The notes beneath the pieces were generated by a model that had not been told where the DNA came from, ran no database searches, and was given only the letters and a program-made list of their open reading frames with translations. From positions 73,967,247 to 74,031,246 of the forward strand of contig CM040128.1 of NCBI GenBank assembly GCA_022559845.1: a DNA stretch of 64,000 nt, written 5' to 3'. The DNA comes from Amorphophallus konjac (taxonomy: Eukaryota > Streptophyta > Magnoliopsida > Alismatales > Araceae). Positions within the stretch are counted from its first letter, which is position 1. The number at the start of each line of letters is the position of its first letter. Below are positions 30,306-41,519 of the stretch, in pieces. The position numbers and the translations under genes were made by a program.

Positions 30306-30827
30306 TGTAGTGCCCCAAAATTTATATAAATAATTTCTTGATTATTTTAAGAATTTTTTGGAATTTATTAGGAATTATAAAACTTAAATTGATTATAAGT
30401 ATGTTAAATAATTAATCCATCTTTGATAAATAAAACCTAAAATTTTTAAGGACCAAGCCCATTAAGTTTGGCCCATATTCTAGAAGGTTATTTAACATAT
30501 TCACGAATTTTAAGAATAAACACCCTTTTATAGATAATTATGTGGATAAAACAAATAAAAGAGTTTGAATTAAGTTGAATTCTGCACACAGTGGATGTAG
30601 AGGTCTATTGTGCGACCGTCACAGGAATGTAACGCGCCAACACTAGACCGTTACGCTCTGTCAGTTCCGTGCATGGAAGAACAAGTAAAAAGATTGAATT
30701 TTTGCTAGTCTATCTTTTAGGGATCGATATGGGAGGACTAGTAGACATGTTAAGGACTCTCTAAAGTCGATCTAAGCTTTAACAAGGACTCTAGAATAGA
30801 TCTAATCCTCAAACCCTAGCTAGAACC

Positions 30828-30835
30828 TATAAATA
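30828..30835 (+). promoter_or_regulatory. TATA box in solo LTR G
   Basis: TATAAATA preceded by CC, the same octamer as in D's LTR and in a comparable position. Confidence 0.5.
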
Positions 30836-32110
30836 GACCCTAGTTTTGACCTGCGCGACCCCTACATTGGCTCGCGTGGAACTATGGTAAGGAGATAGTA
30901 TTTTGGGTAAGTTCTTTAGAACTTTTTGTTCCTTATACATAGGACTAATCTTCCTCAAAATTTCGTGCTAGGAGATCAACTTCACAAGGAGTTTGAAGCT
31001 TCCAAAGTTACTAGTTCAACCATAGCAACCCAAGAATCTGAAAGGAAGTCTACTGAAGATCAGGAGATTAGAGCACCAAAACGAGGTAATTAGCCTTAGT
31101 GTCTTTATAACTTTATGTTCCCCTTAGTTTCACCTTCTTACCCTCAAAATTTCATGTCCTTAGGTCAAGAGATTGAGGAGTTAGAGCGACGTGAAGTTGC
31201 TGAAAAATCACAGGAAGGGAAGAACTAGGGCGTGTCTTGCAGTCACAAATTGAAAGTTGAAAGTCCAGTAAAGAGGTAGGTTATCTCATGAACGGCAAGA
31301 ATATCATGATAGGGATAAAAGCCCTCTGGTTTTGATTGATTCCATGCATTATAGGCTTTGAATTTCATGTTTTAGTAGGTCTATACATACATGCATGTCC
31401 TTAGCCTAAATCAAGATAAAAGATATTCTCTTGTTCATTTCACTACAACCTATGCATCTAGATGGCCTATTCTTCATTCTATCATGACTAGAGTAGTTGT
31501 TTTTTTTTATTCTTCTTGCATGAAAGGTTTTAAACCATAGTTCTTTTATTTTTACTATCAGCAGTGCCCTGACGGATTATAGTTCGACCGTCAAATAACT
31601 CTAACGGTCTTACGATAAGCCGTCAGACTCCCTGTTATACTTAAGTTTCTCTGTTATCTCTGACAGACCATAACCGGAGTGTTACAATACTCTAACGGCT
31701 CCACGATAAACCGTCACAGCCCTGTGACGTGCCCATACTAGACCGTCAAATTAATTGTGTTCTGTCAAACCGAGACAGAATTAAAAACAGTCAAATTTAC
31801 TTATGAATAAGCCTAGTTATCTAAGTTTTGACATGTTTTCATGACTATGAGTTATTAATCGATTCATGATAGGAATTGCATCTTGAGTTATTTTAAAGTA
31901 TATGTTAATTTCATTTGCTAAAACTCTATAGTTTTGTATTAAAACCATGATTTTAAATGATGTATTGACGGAGTTTTATCATGGTTTCACATCGTTACAC
32001 ATTCTTTTCTGTCTATAGAGTCAATTTCTCTAAGTACATGGCATATATTCCGGTATATGACCATTAGTTTACACTTTTGCACTATAGGAACATATTCTTG
32101 GACTTGAGGA

Positions 32111-32219
32111 CCTCTCTATTGGATATTCCTTTCAATGGACTAGGAAATCTGGTTTCAAGGCCTCCGTAATTCTCCGCGAGCCTGTGATTCCCACTAGGAC
32201 GTCGAGTTGGTTGTACCAT
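32111..32219 (+). repeat. Conserved ~108-bp block, copy in solo LTR G
   Basis: Aligns with D and E copies through CTATTGGATATTCC, ATGGACTAGG, GGCCTCCGTAA, GTGATTCCCAC and GTTGGTTGTACC, with about 65-70% identity by eye. Confidence 0.75.
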
Positions 32220-34744
32220 TAAAGCCTAATTGTTTAGAAAGCACTATCGATGTTTTCTGGTTCTGACTATGTAACGGCCTATTACTCGACCGTCAGGCAC
32301 ATCTAACGGTCCAGTATACAATCGTCACATTCACTGAGTCCAATTATTCTTTCTGGATTCAGCCCGTTCTAATGGCCCAATGATAGACTATCACGTTCAT
32401 GTAACGGCCCATTATTTAACCATCACATTTGCTGAGTGATTTAACCCGAGGTTTGACCCAAGGGTTGATATTCCAAAGTTCCTAGATGGATTATTGATGG
32501 TCTAGGACTTGTCATATTGCTCAAGATACTTAATTTAATTTATGAAAGTTAAGGTACATAACGTTATGCTGCCGATTTATTTTCATGGCATAACCTAGTT
32601 TTAATATGTTTATTGAATTTTTTTTAAATAGAAGCATTCTTATGATGGATTACTTTATCATAAACCTATTATTGAAGTTGCACTTTCTTGGCCATATTAT
32701 TTACATGCGTGGAAGTAGCTTGATTTATACCTGAAGATGCGGGTCGAGCACTGATTGTGTTCAAGGGCTCTATGCTAGTCCCCTCGGCTGATTGTCAGAA
32801 ACATACTATTATAAACCATGGGGTATGATACTACTGGCATCGCATTGCGCTGGGAGTACTTTCTCGATAAATAAGTGACAATCCACAAGGCACGACATGA
32901 CTTTCTAGCTTGTTACATGATATTCCACAGAAATTCACGAAGTACTTGCTACTAAGTGAAGAGTACATTCTTGATTGTTACATGACTTTCTAGTACATTC
33001 TTGTTCATGAAAGGCCATATCATGTTCTTGTTACATTCTTGCTAGTTCATACTTACTCATTCTATCATACATGATCATCTTGTTACTTTAGTTTAATCGC
33101 ATGATTGATCGCGTTTGCATGATTTCACCTTATTCTTTAGAGCTAAAATGCTAATTACTTTAATAGTGCCTTCATGTTGATGCGAATATACCTACTAGGC
33201 AAGTGTGCTCATTATCTATTTTCTAATCTTTTCAGGAGATGGAAGTGATACGAATTCGGATTCGAGTTATACAAGTAGCGGGTCCGAGAGTGAATGAAAG
33301 CCTTATCAAAATGAGAGTGAAGACTTAGGAAAGTCAATATTGTTTAGATCGAGTCTTTGTAATTTCCTTTTTTCTTGAGTTTGATGGATTAAAGATAGTT
33401 GAAAAGTCATTGTATTAGAATATTTTGATTATTAATGAAATAAAGTTGGAGTTGGATTAAATTATTATGCAGTTGTATTTTTATGTGTGATTGTCTTGCG
33501 CTCTGATCGTTATTGCTTGCAAGAGGCTTACCATGCCGGCTATTCGCGTTCCTCGAGCTAGTCTTCCGCTGTAATAAAGGCTCGGGACGTGACATGTACT
33601 ATCAAACTCCTCCTCCATGTGAGGGCTTGGGGGAAAGGACATCAATCTATTGTTAGAAAAGATAAAGCGGATCTAGAGGGGGGGTGAATAGATCAGCCCC
33701 TTAATCAAAGTAATATAAAAGAAATTTCAAATTAACCTTTGATAGATTGGACAAATGAGTAAACAGAGGAAGTAAAACTCTGTAACAACACTACTGTCGA
33801 GCACTTATCTTGCGTAAAAGAAAGTTCACAGCGCACTGAATAAACTAAAAGGATAGAACGGAGAGATCGAAGATAGAAGATATGGAATTCAAACCACAAT
33901 GCTCGCAATCTTTTTAAGGTGGTTCAGTTGCTAATCAGCAACCTACGTCCACCCCTCACCTGATCAGGGTGAGGCTTCCTTGCCTAAGCAAAAACTTCGC
34001 AGAACCACTCCGCTACAAATGTTGAATAAATAGCTTCCCCGGGAGGAACAACCTCCTCCCATGCCTTGATCAATCAACGTATCACCGTGTACAGCACCCA
34101 GCTGTATACTCTTGATTGTGCTCCCAGAACAATCAAACATGTTACACATAGCAACAGACGAGGATTTCTCCTCAACTCTCTGAATTGTTCAGAGCAGCCC
34201 GTGAGTGACACCCAGTCACTCATCCTCTGAATCGTGCACTAAACACGTCCAGGAACAAAGGATAGAAATGAAAAGGAGGAAACAAAACAAAACCAAGAAT
34301 AGAATCAAAAACAATGTAGCTCTGCCAAGAGCGTGGGAGAATTCATGGAGTTGCTCTAACGAGATTCTCTTAACGAACCTCTGATCCTCTCTATCTTCTT
34401 CTTCTTTCTCTTCCTCTTTCTCTTGGACTGCAAGGTGGCTCTCTTCAAATTCTCTCAGTAGAAGGCTCCTCTTCTTCTCGCAGTAGTCAGTCTCTGTTCG
34501 CCAGAGATTGGGCGAGTTCTTATAGCAGAGCTCCGGATGAAATTCTCTAAGAGATGAGGAGTTTGCTTGATTCCAGTTGGCCCACGTGTCAGACAAGGAT
34601 ATTCTATTCAGAAATCTTCTAGGCTTCGATGCACGTGCATTGGATCAAGTGCCAATGATTAGTGTAATCACGCGACCAACTTTCCACAGCGCCCGCCTTC
34701 GTGATTTAATTTCTTCTTTTATGTTTAGAAACTCTTCAACAAAT

Positions 34745-35205
34745 GCGTCGACTCCATGACAGGTTTGCGTAGACTCATTATCTTAGTGCTTGTCATTTAA
34801 ATAACTCTTGTTCCTTGAGTCGACGCAATCCATTTGATGCGTCGACTCTATCGTCCTGAATGTCTTGAATTTCTGTTAGAGATCAGCCGTTAAGTCGACT
34901 CCTCTTGAACCTTGTGTCGACTCCATCACCATATTATGGTCAGACAGAACCTCTGTAAACAGGATTCGACTCTATGTGTCGAGCCCTTCTTGAGTTTGAA
35001 TCAGAAATCTATCGAAGTGTTTTCCTGCGTCAACTCTGCTTCGTCGTTCCGTCGAATCCGCTCTTTATAGTTTGCTCTTGGTTTCTAGTATTCTGTCGAC
35101 GCAATGAAGGCATTGCGTTGACTCCATTTTTTTGAACTGAGATCATTTTTTCCTCTTGTAGTGCCGACTCAATACTTCTGCTGTGTTGACTCATCACACT
35201 TGATT
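34745..35205. repeat. GTCGAC dyad array in LTR H
   Basis: About eight GTCGACTC-type units occur. Two are strong dyads. GAGTCGACGCA (34817-34827) pairs with TGCGTCGACTC (34838-34848) across 10 nt. GTCGACGCAATG (35095-35106) pairs with CATTGCGTTGAC (35111-35122) across 4 nt with one mismatch. Confidence 0.8.
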
Positions 35206-35404
35206 TCTTAATCATCAAATGACTTACTTGCCTGATAATAGAAAGGAAAATTTGTCATTTAGAAATTTCAACAAGATTTGAGGATCTTAAAAAAAAACTT
35301 ATTCATAGTTGGCCATTATCAAAACCAGGGATACAACGTTCTCCTGCTTTTTGATGATGGCAACTATGAGTCATTATGCAATTTATTCAATGTAAAGAGG
35401 ATAA

Positions 35405-35520
35405 TTCAGCACCAAGCATACTCAATCAGTAATTTTAAATTCAGCTGCACCAAGCATACTCACAGTCGAAGCATAAGCTTAGCCCTCATACTCACAGTCG
35501 AAGCATGAGCTTAGCCCTCT
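35405..35520. repeat. Short tandem duplications at the outer end of LTR H
   Basis: CACCAAGCATACTCA occurs twice, followed by two 33-bp copies containing ACTCACAGTCGAAGCAT, differing by one base. Confidence 0.75.
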
Positions 35521-35814
35521 GACCCCCTAGCCATGATGCAAACACTTTATGTAGACAAAGTTATGCTGTAATGCCCCAGGTTTTTTGGATATTTCTCGGA
35601 TCTGGATACGTGGGTTTCGGATCGTTTTCGTGGGTCCCGAGTTGAGTTTACCGGTTTACACATGTTTTTCCCTGATGTGCCTTTGGAACTCTGTGTAGGG
35701 TGAACCGTTGCGTTCTCCGACTCTGGGACAATACCGACACGTTGTGCTCTTCCCGAGGATCGCGGAGGTAATTTTTAGTATTTTTTTTGAACTTCTAGAA
35801 TTTTTGGGTTTTTC

Positions 35815-35822
35815 TATATATA
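35815..35822 (+). promoter_or_regulatory. TATA box in LTR I
   Basis: TATATATA followed by a CT-rich leader, about 250 bp from the LTR start. Confidence 0.45.
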
Positions 35823-36368
35823 CTAACCTCCTTTTCTCTCTCTCCCCATCTCTCATTTCTCTCTTCCCTCCCTCTCTCTTCTCACTCTCTCTCCTCTCTC
35901 CCTCTCTTCTCCGGCGGCCGACGGAGGTGGACATGGGTGAGGCGGTGAGGATCGTGGGGCGTGGAGCGGCGAGGATGGAGCGAGGATCGCGATGGTGGAG
36001 GCGGTTCGTGGGATCTCGAGCCTATGGAGCTTTAACAACGTTTTCTTCGCGGATCGGCATCCACGGCGCGTCAAATCTTTAGTGGAGGTAGGGAGATGGA
36101 TCCCCAGCTTGTGTACTTCTTTTCCCGTGATTTTGGTAGGCCGTGGTGAGCCGAGTGGGCTTATTCTGGCATTTTTGGGAAAAACCATGTTTTTTGGATG
36201 TGAGCCGATCTAGCATTTTAACGCGTTATTCTGTGGTTTGATGGCGTCTTTGGATGCCTTGGGGCTTGGGGAAGGATTAATCTTTGTTTCCCTTTCACGT
36301 GAGCGTGAATGGGGCGTGGAACAGAGTTTTCCACCAAACTCGCCATTTTCGGGTTTTCGGAACAGAAA

Positions 36369-36838
36369 CGGCCCTAACAGGAGCCGCCTATATGTGAAGC
36401 GGTCCCCAGGGAGACCGTTACTCATCCATCCCACCGTGTTTTGGGGCTGCGGTCTTGCGATAGACCACTATGATTGGAGTAGCGGTCCAGGGCAGACCAT
36501 TTTTCATGGCCGGGCGGCCATGGGCCGGCCGCCATTTGTCCCCCCATGTCCGTTGGTTAAACGGTCGCACGATAGACCACCTGAGGAACTTAGCGGTCTA
36601 GTGTGGACCGCCTGGATCCTTGAAGTGGCTAGGGCACGACCATTTTATGGTTTAGAGTCAACCGAGGTCAGGAGGTACAACGGCCATACGACTGACCGCT
36701 AGGTGACACCTAGCGGTCAGGCGGTGGACCGCTATCCTTCTTGGCGGTCTGGGAGTAACCGCCTAGGTTCTGGAGGCATCTGGGCTATGCGGTCCCAGCC
36801 AAACTGCCTAGCTCTGTGATGGTCCAGGGAGGACCGCC
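36369..36838. repeat. RCGGTC dyad array in LTR I
   Basis: About ten units such as GCGGTC-N7-GACCGC (GCGGTCTAGTGTGGACCGCC near 36590) and ACGGCC-N8-GACCGC. Arm and spacer lengths equal those of the ACGNCC dyads in D and E, but the half-site differs. Confidence 0.78.
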
Positions 36839-38712
36839 ACTTGTGTTTCGTGCTTGCCATGCCCGTTTAGCACCGTGTTGGTCTCCGGTCGACCTGGTTG
36901 TGACCTAGTGGTCGACCTTCAGTCTCGTGAGTGTCCCGGACACCCCGTGGGTTCTGTGACCATATTTCTAGGTTGTCTAGAGGTACCATGTTACCTCGAT
37001 TAGCATGCCCATAGGTATGGTGGGTCTGGGTAACCCCATGTATTCCGGGCTTTCATGTTTCGCTTGGTCGAGTCACCGTGTATCGGTGCGAGTGCGGTGG
37101 GATTTTCCCCGCATGTCGTGGGCTTTTCCAGAAGATGGTTCCTGAGTGGGCCAAGTGTATGGCCCTAGACTGCGAGTCCAATCATCCAGCCTGGAGCTGG
37201 AGGTTTCCTGCTTTTCCCTGGGATGGGAAATTGGCATGGTGGCTTGTGAGCTACCTTGGGAATCATGCTTCGGTGTTTTCCACGTGGGCCATGTGTGTGG
37301 CCTGTGGACTATAAGTCCAATCACCCAGCCTGGGGCTGGAGGGTTTCTTAGTTCCCTGTTTGAGGGAATGGTCTCAACAGTTGTGAACTGCCTAGTGAGC
37401 AATCGTGGCGAGATTTCTGACCCTAGGGTTAGGGAAGATTGACGGCGTGGAGCCGTTTGGTGCAACGGTCTTGACCCCGAGTCTTGTGACTCAAGGACCA
37501 TTGGATTTAGTGAGTATAGAGGACTGTCCAGAGTCTAGTGGCTCGGTGCCACTTGGTTCTTCTCGACTTTCGCATAGGGTGCGTGCGTGTTTCTCGCAGT
37601 TCTCCTCAGAGAGTGGTCACATCAGTGACTCCCCACTAGTCGTAGCCTTCTGACACGCGAGTGGTCCCACCAGGGAGTGGTGGCGAGGCTACCCCAGAGA
37701 GACAGTTTTTAGGCTGGTTACCGTCGGGCCCCACATCTTGCAGCCAAAGTCCGGCTGAGGGGAAAACCAGTCAGAGGGCCAGACCTAGGATGCATGGTCT
37801 GTGTGTGCACACATGGTTGGGGGCAGTTGGACCTGCGCTGACGAGCGCGACCCCAGCTAGTTCTTGTTTTGTGGTTACTTGTACGGTGTCCCCGTTCCGC
37901 CAGGGTGCGATGAGGGGGACACCTGAGGCGCGGTCTAGGATGCCAGGGGGCGCATCCGGCCTTGCTTCTGGTGGGCAGGTACTCCTGTCACGTGAGACGT
38001 GACTCTCTTATTTTTGGGTTTCGTTTCCCATCTGCGAGACGTGGTTTGCTCGACTGTTTCAGGGAGTGTTTCTGAGGTAGAGGTCTAGGGATTTTCTGGT
38101 GAGCGTCACCGAGGGTTTTCCCTAGATGGTGTTTGGTCCACGACTGCAAGGTCATGATGGTTTCTTCTAGCGGCGTAGCCAGAGGTTTTCCCGTTAGTTC
38201 GGTAGTCCCCCGACTGTGAGATCGGGGTGTATTTGTCCGGTACAGTAGGAGTAGCTATAGTGTCGAGTTTTGATCGGCCACCAATTTGTTGTTCCTGCTG
38301 TAGTTGTAACTGCTTTCCTTTCCGCTACCGCCGTTATTCTCAGTTGGGGTTCCGTGGGACCCCTACTGAGCCAGTGATAGGAGGCTCACCCCTTCTTTTC
38401 AGGTGCGGCGGTTCTTCCTCGAGGTTCGAGGGTGCTGTTCTGAGGTTCTTAGTTGCTAGCTCGCCAGGCCGAGTGGTCACTCGGTGTTGGGTACGTTTCC
38501 TACCTTAGACTGTACTTTCTGTTGGACTGGACTCTGTTGTTGTATTTGTTATTTATTTCTATTAATTGTTGAATTGTCATGCCTTATTTCCTATTTCTTT
38601 ATACCTCCACACTCCTTTTATCCCATTCGAGCCCTCCCGGCTCGTGGGCAGTGGGCCAGGATTTGAATGGTATCGGGCTCCTCCCGATATCCGGATCTTG
38701 GGCCGTTAGAGA

Positions 38713-38724
38713 TGGTATCAGAGC
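38713..38724 (+). other. Primer-binding site of element I
   Basis: TGGTATCAGAGC, a perfect match to the initiator tRNA-Met type PBS. Confidence 0.9.
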
Positions 38725-40886
38725 GTGGTTGTGGACGTACATAGGAATTCGAGATATTGCAGTGATCTGAGTCCATAAGGTCCAGTACAGTCGACAGCTG
38801 GCCTAGGGTTTTGTGTTTATTTTTCGCTTGATTTCTCGCTTGTGAGCTTGAGTGCACTGCACAGCCCTGTAAAGGTGGTTGCTGTTCGCGGCTTTCGTGT
38901 CGGTGTGGGACCCCAGGGATGTGATAGAGATATTTCTTCCCGATGGGTTGTGACCCCAGTTGTGCTGCGTTGAGCATAGGTTGCCGACAGGTGCGCTGCT
39001 GTGGTGCTGTGTTCGAGAATTCTGCAGCGAGGTCAGGTGGCTGGCAAGGATTGTTTGTTGTTAAAGTGGCCATGTGCGTGCTCTGAGGGAGCTGTTGTCG
39101 AGTCTAGCCACTCCAGCTTAAGGTTATCCAGCCTCTGAGGTGTTAAGATTGTGGTTTAAGGTGGCAGAGTGGGTGTTCTGACCGAGAGGCACGCTCAGGT
39201 GAGTGGAGGATCTTCTCGGTGAGTTGCTGATTTTCGAGCCTGATGTTCTCGTCGTGTTTTGTGGCGTCAGAAATGACGTGTCGGTCCCGATTATTTTGTG
39301 GATTTCGAGGCAAGATTGGGCGGAGTTATCCCAGTAAGTTTTTGCTCCTGTGCTCTTTCGTGCGAATGGGTTGTGTTCGCCTAGATTTGGCTTGAGTTAT
39401 GAAGGTTTCGTGGTGAGTTTGGGACTCGAGGATGAGCGTTGATGGTTGTCGATTATGGCTCATGTGCGGCTCTTGGCGTGGCGTGTTGCAGTTCGAGGAA
39501 TTGGAGTGGTGGTGCATCAGGAGATGTTGTGATTGTGGTCCGATATGACACTCGTCGAGTGTGTCATTGGTGCTGACCTGATGGAAGCGATAGTTTTTCT
39601 GATGTTGAAGGTGTTGTTCCTAGTATGCGAGTGGTTCAAGGTCAGGTCGAGCGTGGAGTTTCTCCGATTGGTCGGAGGAGTGTTGGTTTCTCCTTGGGTT
39701 GGAGAGATTGCATTTGGCTAAGGTTCGTTGTCTTGCATCATGTTTTCGGATTGGTAGCCCTTTGTTTGCCATTAAGTCCGTACGATACGTGATTCGTGTT
39801 TTGGCAAGGTGGTTGCCTGTGAGAGTTGTGCCCATTTCCCCTGGTGTTGAAGGGTACTGGCGCTGTTCCGGAAGGACAAGTGCTGGCTGGCCGGTGTTCG
39901 CATTCTTGGCTGGTGCTGGAACTTTTCGATGTGTGGTGGTTCGGAGCCTGCAGAGTTGCAGAGGATTGCCAGATTTAGGAGTGAATCTGTGCTAGGGGTT
40001 CGAGGTAATGAAGCTTTCCTTACCCTATTTTTTGAAGTTGGCCAGCCGAGTTGTGGATTGTCGGGATGGCGAGTCCTGAGTTGCCGTGTTTGACGGTGCG
40101 CGTGGATCTTAGTGCGCAACAGAAGCCTGGTGGGCCCATAACCCACAGGTTCAAAATCGTAGCGTTGGGTGCTACGGGTGGATTCCTGAGGTTACGTTGA
40201 GCATCTGAGGATCGGTTCCTCTGTGTGATACGTGTTGTTGACGTGCCGTTGCTTGAGGCATTGTGGTTCATGACACTGGCAGATGGAGAGTTGGGGGAAA
40301 ATATTGGCAAGCGTGCCGCATGAGTACCCTGTTCATGTGATGAAGGCCATGTTAGGCGTCGGTGTTAGACCCGGATGGGGTTGTTGAGGATGTCACCTGA
40401 CGGAGGCCGAGGACGTGTTGGTCAGAGTCGGTGGCTTGGTGCCCGGCTTGTGTTGCCAGTCGTGTCCTCGAATGAAATCGTGCTTTAGAGAAGTGATCTC
40501 TGACAGATAATGGGTCCCAGTTGGTAGCTGTGAGCGGCTAGGGAGCCTAACAGTGTGATCGACCACAACAACGTCTGTAGGTTATGGTTGTGTCGGATTG
40601 TGGCGGAAGGACCCAACTGTGATGAAAATCTATGTCATTTGAAGACCTATGTGCATTGGTCATGGTGTTGGTGACCATGTTGCCGTAAGTTTGGATGCCA
40701 CTTTCCTCCCCTATAAACATGTGCCATGAATTGTTCCGGTGGTGGCCCGTGGCTCTGTGGTAAGGGAGGAATCAGGATTGGCAGGTGTCAACTTGGATTA
40801 ATTGAGATGAGATAGGATTCGATGAGACAGGACGGAGGAGTGACGCTTATGGTTGGAGGTCCTTGATGGGACGTTGGCGTGGAATG
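38725..40886 (+). other. Internal region of element I without recognisable coding
   Basis: About 2.2 kb after the PBS has only short frames (up to 124 residues on the minus strand) with no gag, protease or pol signature on either strand. The base composition is G/T-rich on the plus strand. It is either the non-coding interior of a large derivative (LARD-like) element or a strongly decayed leader. It ends where E1's LTR begins. Confidence 0.5.
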
Positions 40887-41030
40887 TGTAGACACGCCAA
40901 AATTGACGCTATGTTGATCAAATCTCATGTCACTATGATGACGCCCCAAAGTGAACTTCAATATATTCATAATATGAAGTTTTTCTATTTCTTGTGTGTG
41001 GTTTTGGTTTGTTCTTGCATTTTTGTGATT

Positions 41031-41358
41031 CGCGACCTGAAGAGGGGCGTGTTTTAAATAGCGACCTAATGTGGGGCGTGTTCAAAGAAAGGACGACCAA
41101 ATGTCAGGGCGTCAATTCCTGGTATTATCCGGTTTCAAATAAATTCAAATAATTCAAATTATTGATTAACGTCCTTCCTCAGGGCGTGGTTTCAATTAAC
41201 GCCTTCATCTCAGGCGTGTTCTCATAATTTTCAAATGAAGTAAGTTTTATTGTCAAAATTAAATCCAAGAAGTGACGCCCTTGATCGTGGTCGTGTTTTG
41301 AGTAGCGTCTTGATGTAGGTCGTCAATTTGTGATTTGACGCCCTTCTGAAGGTCGTGT
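41031..41358. repeat. Dyad array in E1 5' LTR
   Basis: Eight units, for example GCGACCTGAAGAGGGGCGTG, ACGTCCTTCCTCAGGGCGTG and ACGCCTTCATCTCAGGCGTG, mostly with a 7-nt spacer. Confidence 0.83.
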
Positions 41359-41511
41359 TTTATCCTTCGGTGTCGTGTTTGAGTATGCCTTTCCTGAGTA
41401 GTTCCCTACCTCCAATGGTCTCCTTGCTCGAATTGGAGTTAGAGTCCTGCCTTCTTTGATCATTGTCTATCCTTATCTTCCCAAATTTGAGCTTATCTTT
41501 GATTGAAATCC

Positions 41512-41519
41512 TATAAAAG
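41512..41519 (+). promoter_or_regulatory. TATA box in E1 5' LTR
   Basis: TATAAAAG followed by GATGCTCT, downstream of the dyad array. It is the likely promoter of the genomic transcript. Confidence 0.55.

Larger units (their letters stand above)
30600..32430. repeat. ACGGYC dyad units in solo LTR G
   Basis: About a dozen units in three patches (30600-30660, 31560-31760, 32265-32430), such as ACGGCC-N8-GACCGT and ACGGTC-N9-GCCGT. Arms are about 6 bp and the spacers 8-9 nt. The half-site differs from the ACGNCC used in D and E. Confidence 0.7.
30306..33594 (+). mobile_element. Solo LTR G (gypsy-type), TSD TGTAC
   Basis: 3289 bp begin TGTAGTGCCCC and end GGGACGTGACA, flanked by the perfect duplication TGTAC (30301-30305 and 33595-33599). 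No internal sequence and no second copy are present, so it is the product of LTR-LTR recombination. It has a TATA box at 30828, dyads with the half-site ACGGYC (30600-32430), the conserved 108-bp block at 32111 and TTTTCAG near 33233, an order resembling D's LTR. It is inserted in the F gag frame. Confidence 0.92.
26113..33650 (+). mobile_element. Element F: decayed Tat-like gypsy element, gag region only, split by solo LTR G
   Basis: Plus-strand gypsy gag sequence extends from about 27727 to 30305 and resumes after solo LTR G at 33600 with a few more codons (YYQTPPPCEGLG). It then stops at the edge of H at 33651. Protease and pol are not visible. The left boundary is uncertain. Confidence 0.5.
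33651..35544 (-). mobile_element. LTR remnant H, copia (Sirevirus-like)
   Basis: The left edge TGTTAGAAAAGATAAAGC with GGGGGGGTGAATAGATCAG and the following CCTACGTCCACCCC mirror the LTR of element A in the same orientation. A minus-strand TATA-like TATAAGAAC lies near 34518, and GTCGAC dyads fill 34745-35205. The right part has TTTTGATGATGG, also typical of these LTRs, and short tandem repeats. No PBS or gag lies to the left, so this is a solo or truncated LTR. The right end at CAAACA (35544) is a guess and no TSD was found. Confidence 0.65.
35567..38710 (+). repeat. 5' LTR of element I (gypsy type, 3144 bp)
   Basis: Starts TGTAATGCCCC and ends GGGCCGTTAGA two bases before a perfect tRNA-Met PBS. 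The expected terminal TTACA appears mutated to TTAGA. It contains a TATATATA box at 35815, a CT-rich run after it, an RCGGTC dyad array (36369-36838) and a 62-bp direct repeat (about 37146 and 37286). The right-hand LTR is not visible because E1 follows. Its small ORFs are low-complexity shadows. Confidence 0.75.

Noticed and set aside
35656..36188. Arg/Glu-rich frames on both strands in LTR I
   Set aside because: They arise from the CT/GA-rich run after the TATA box of the LTR.
38618..40310. Minus frames of 96-151 aa in the interior of element I
   Set aside because: They have no recognisable motif and a composition expected from a G/T-rich complementary strand. They could be real only if conserved in other copies.
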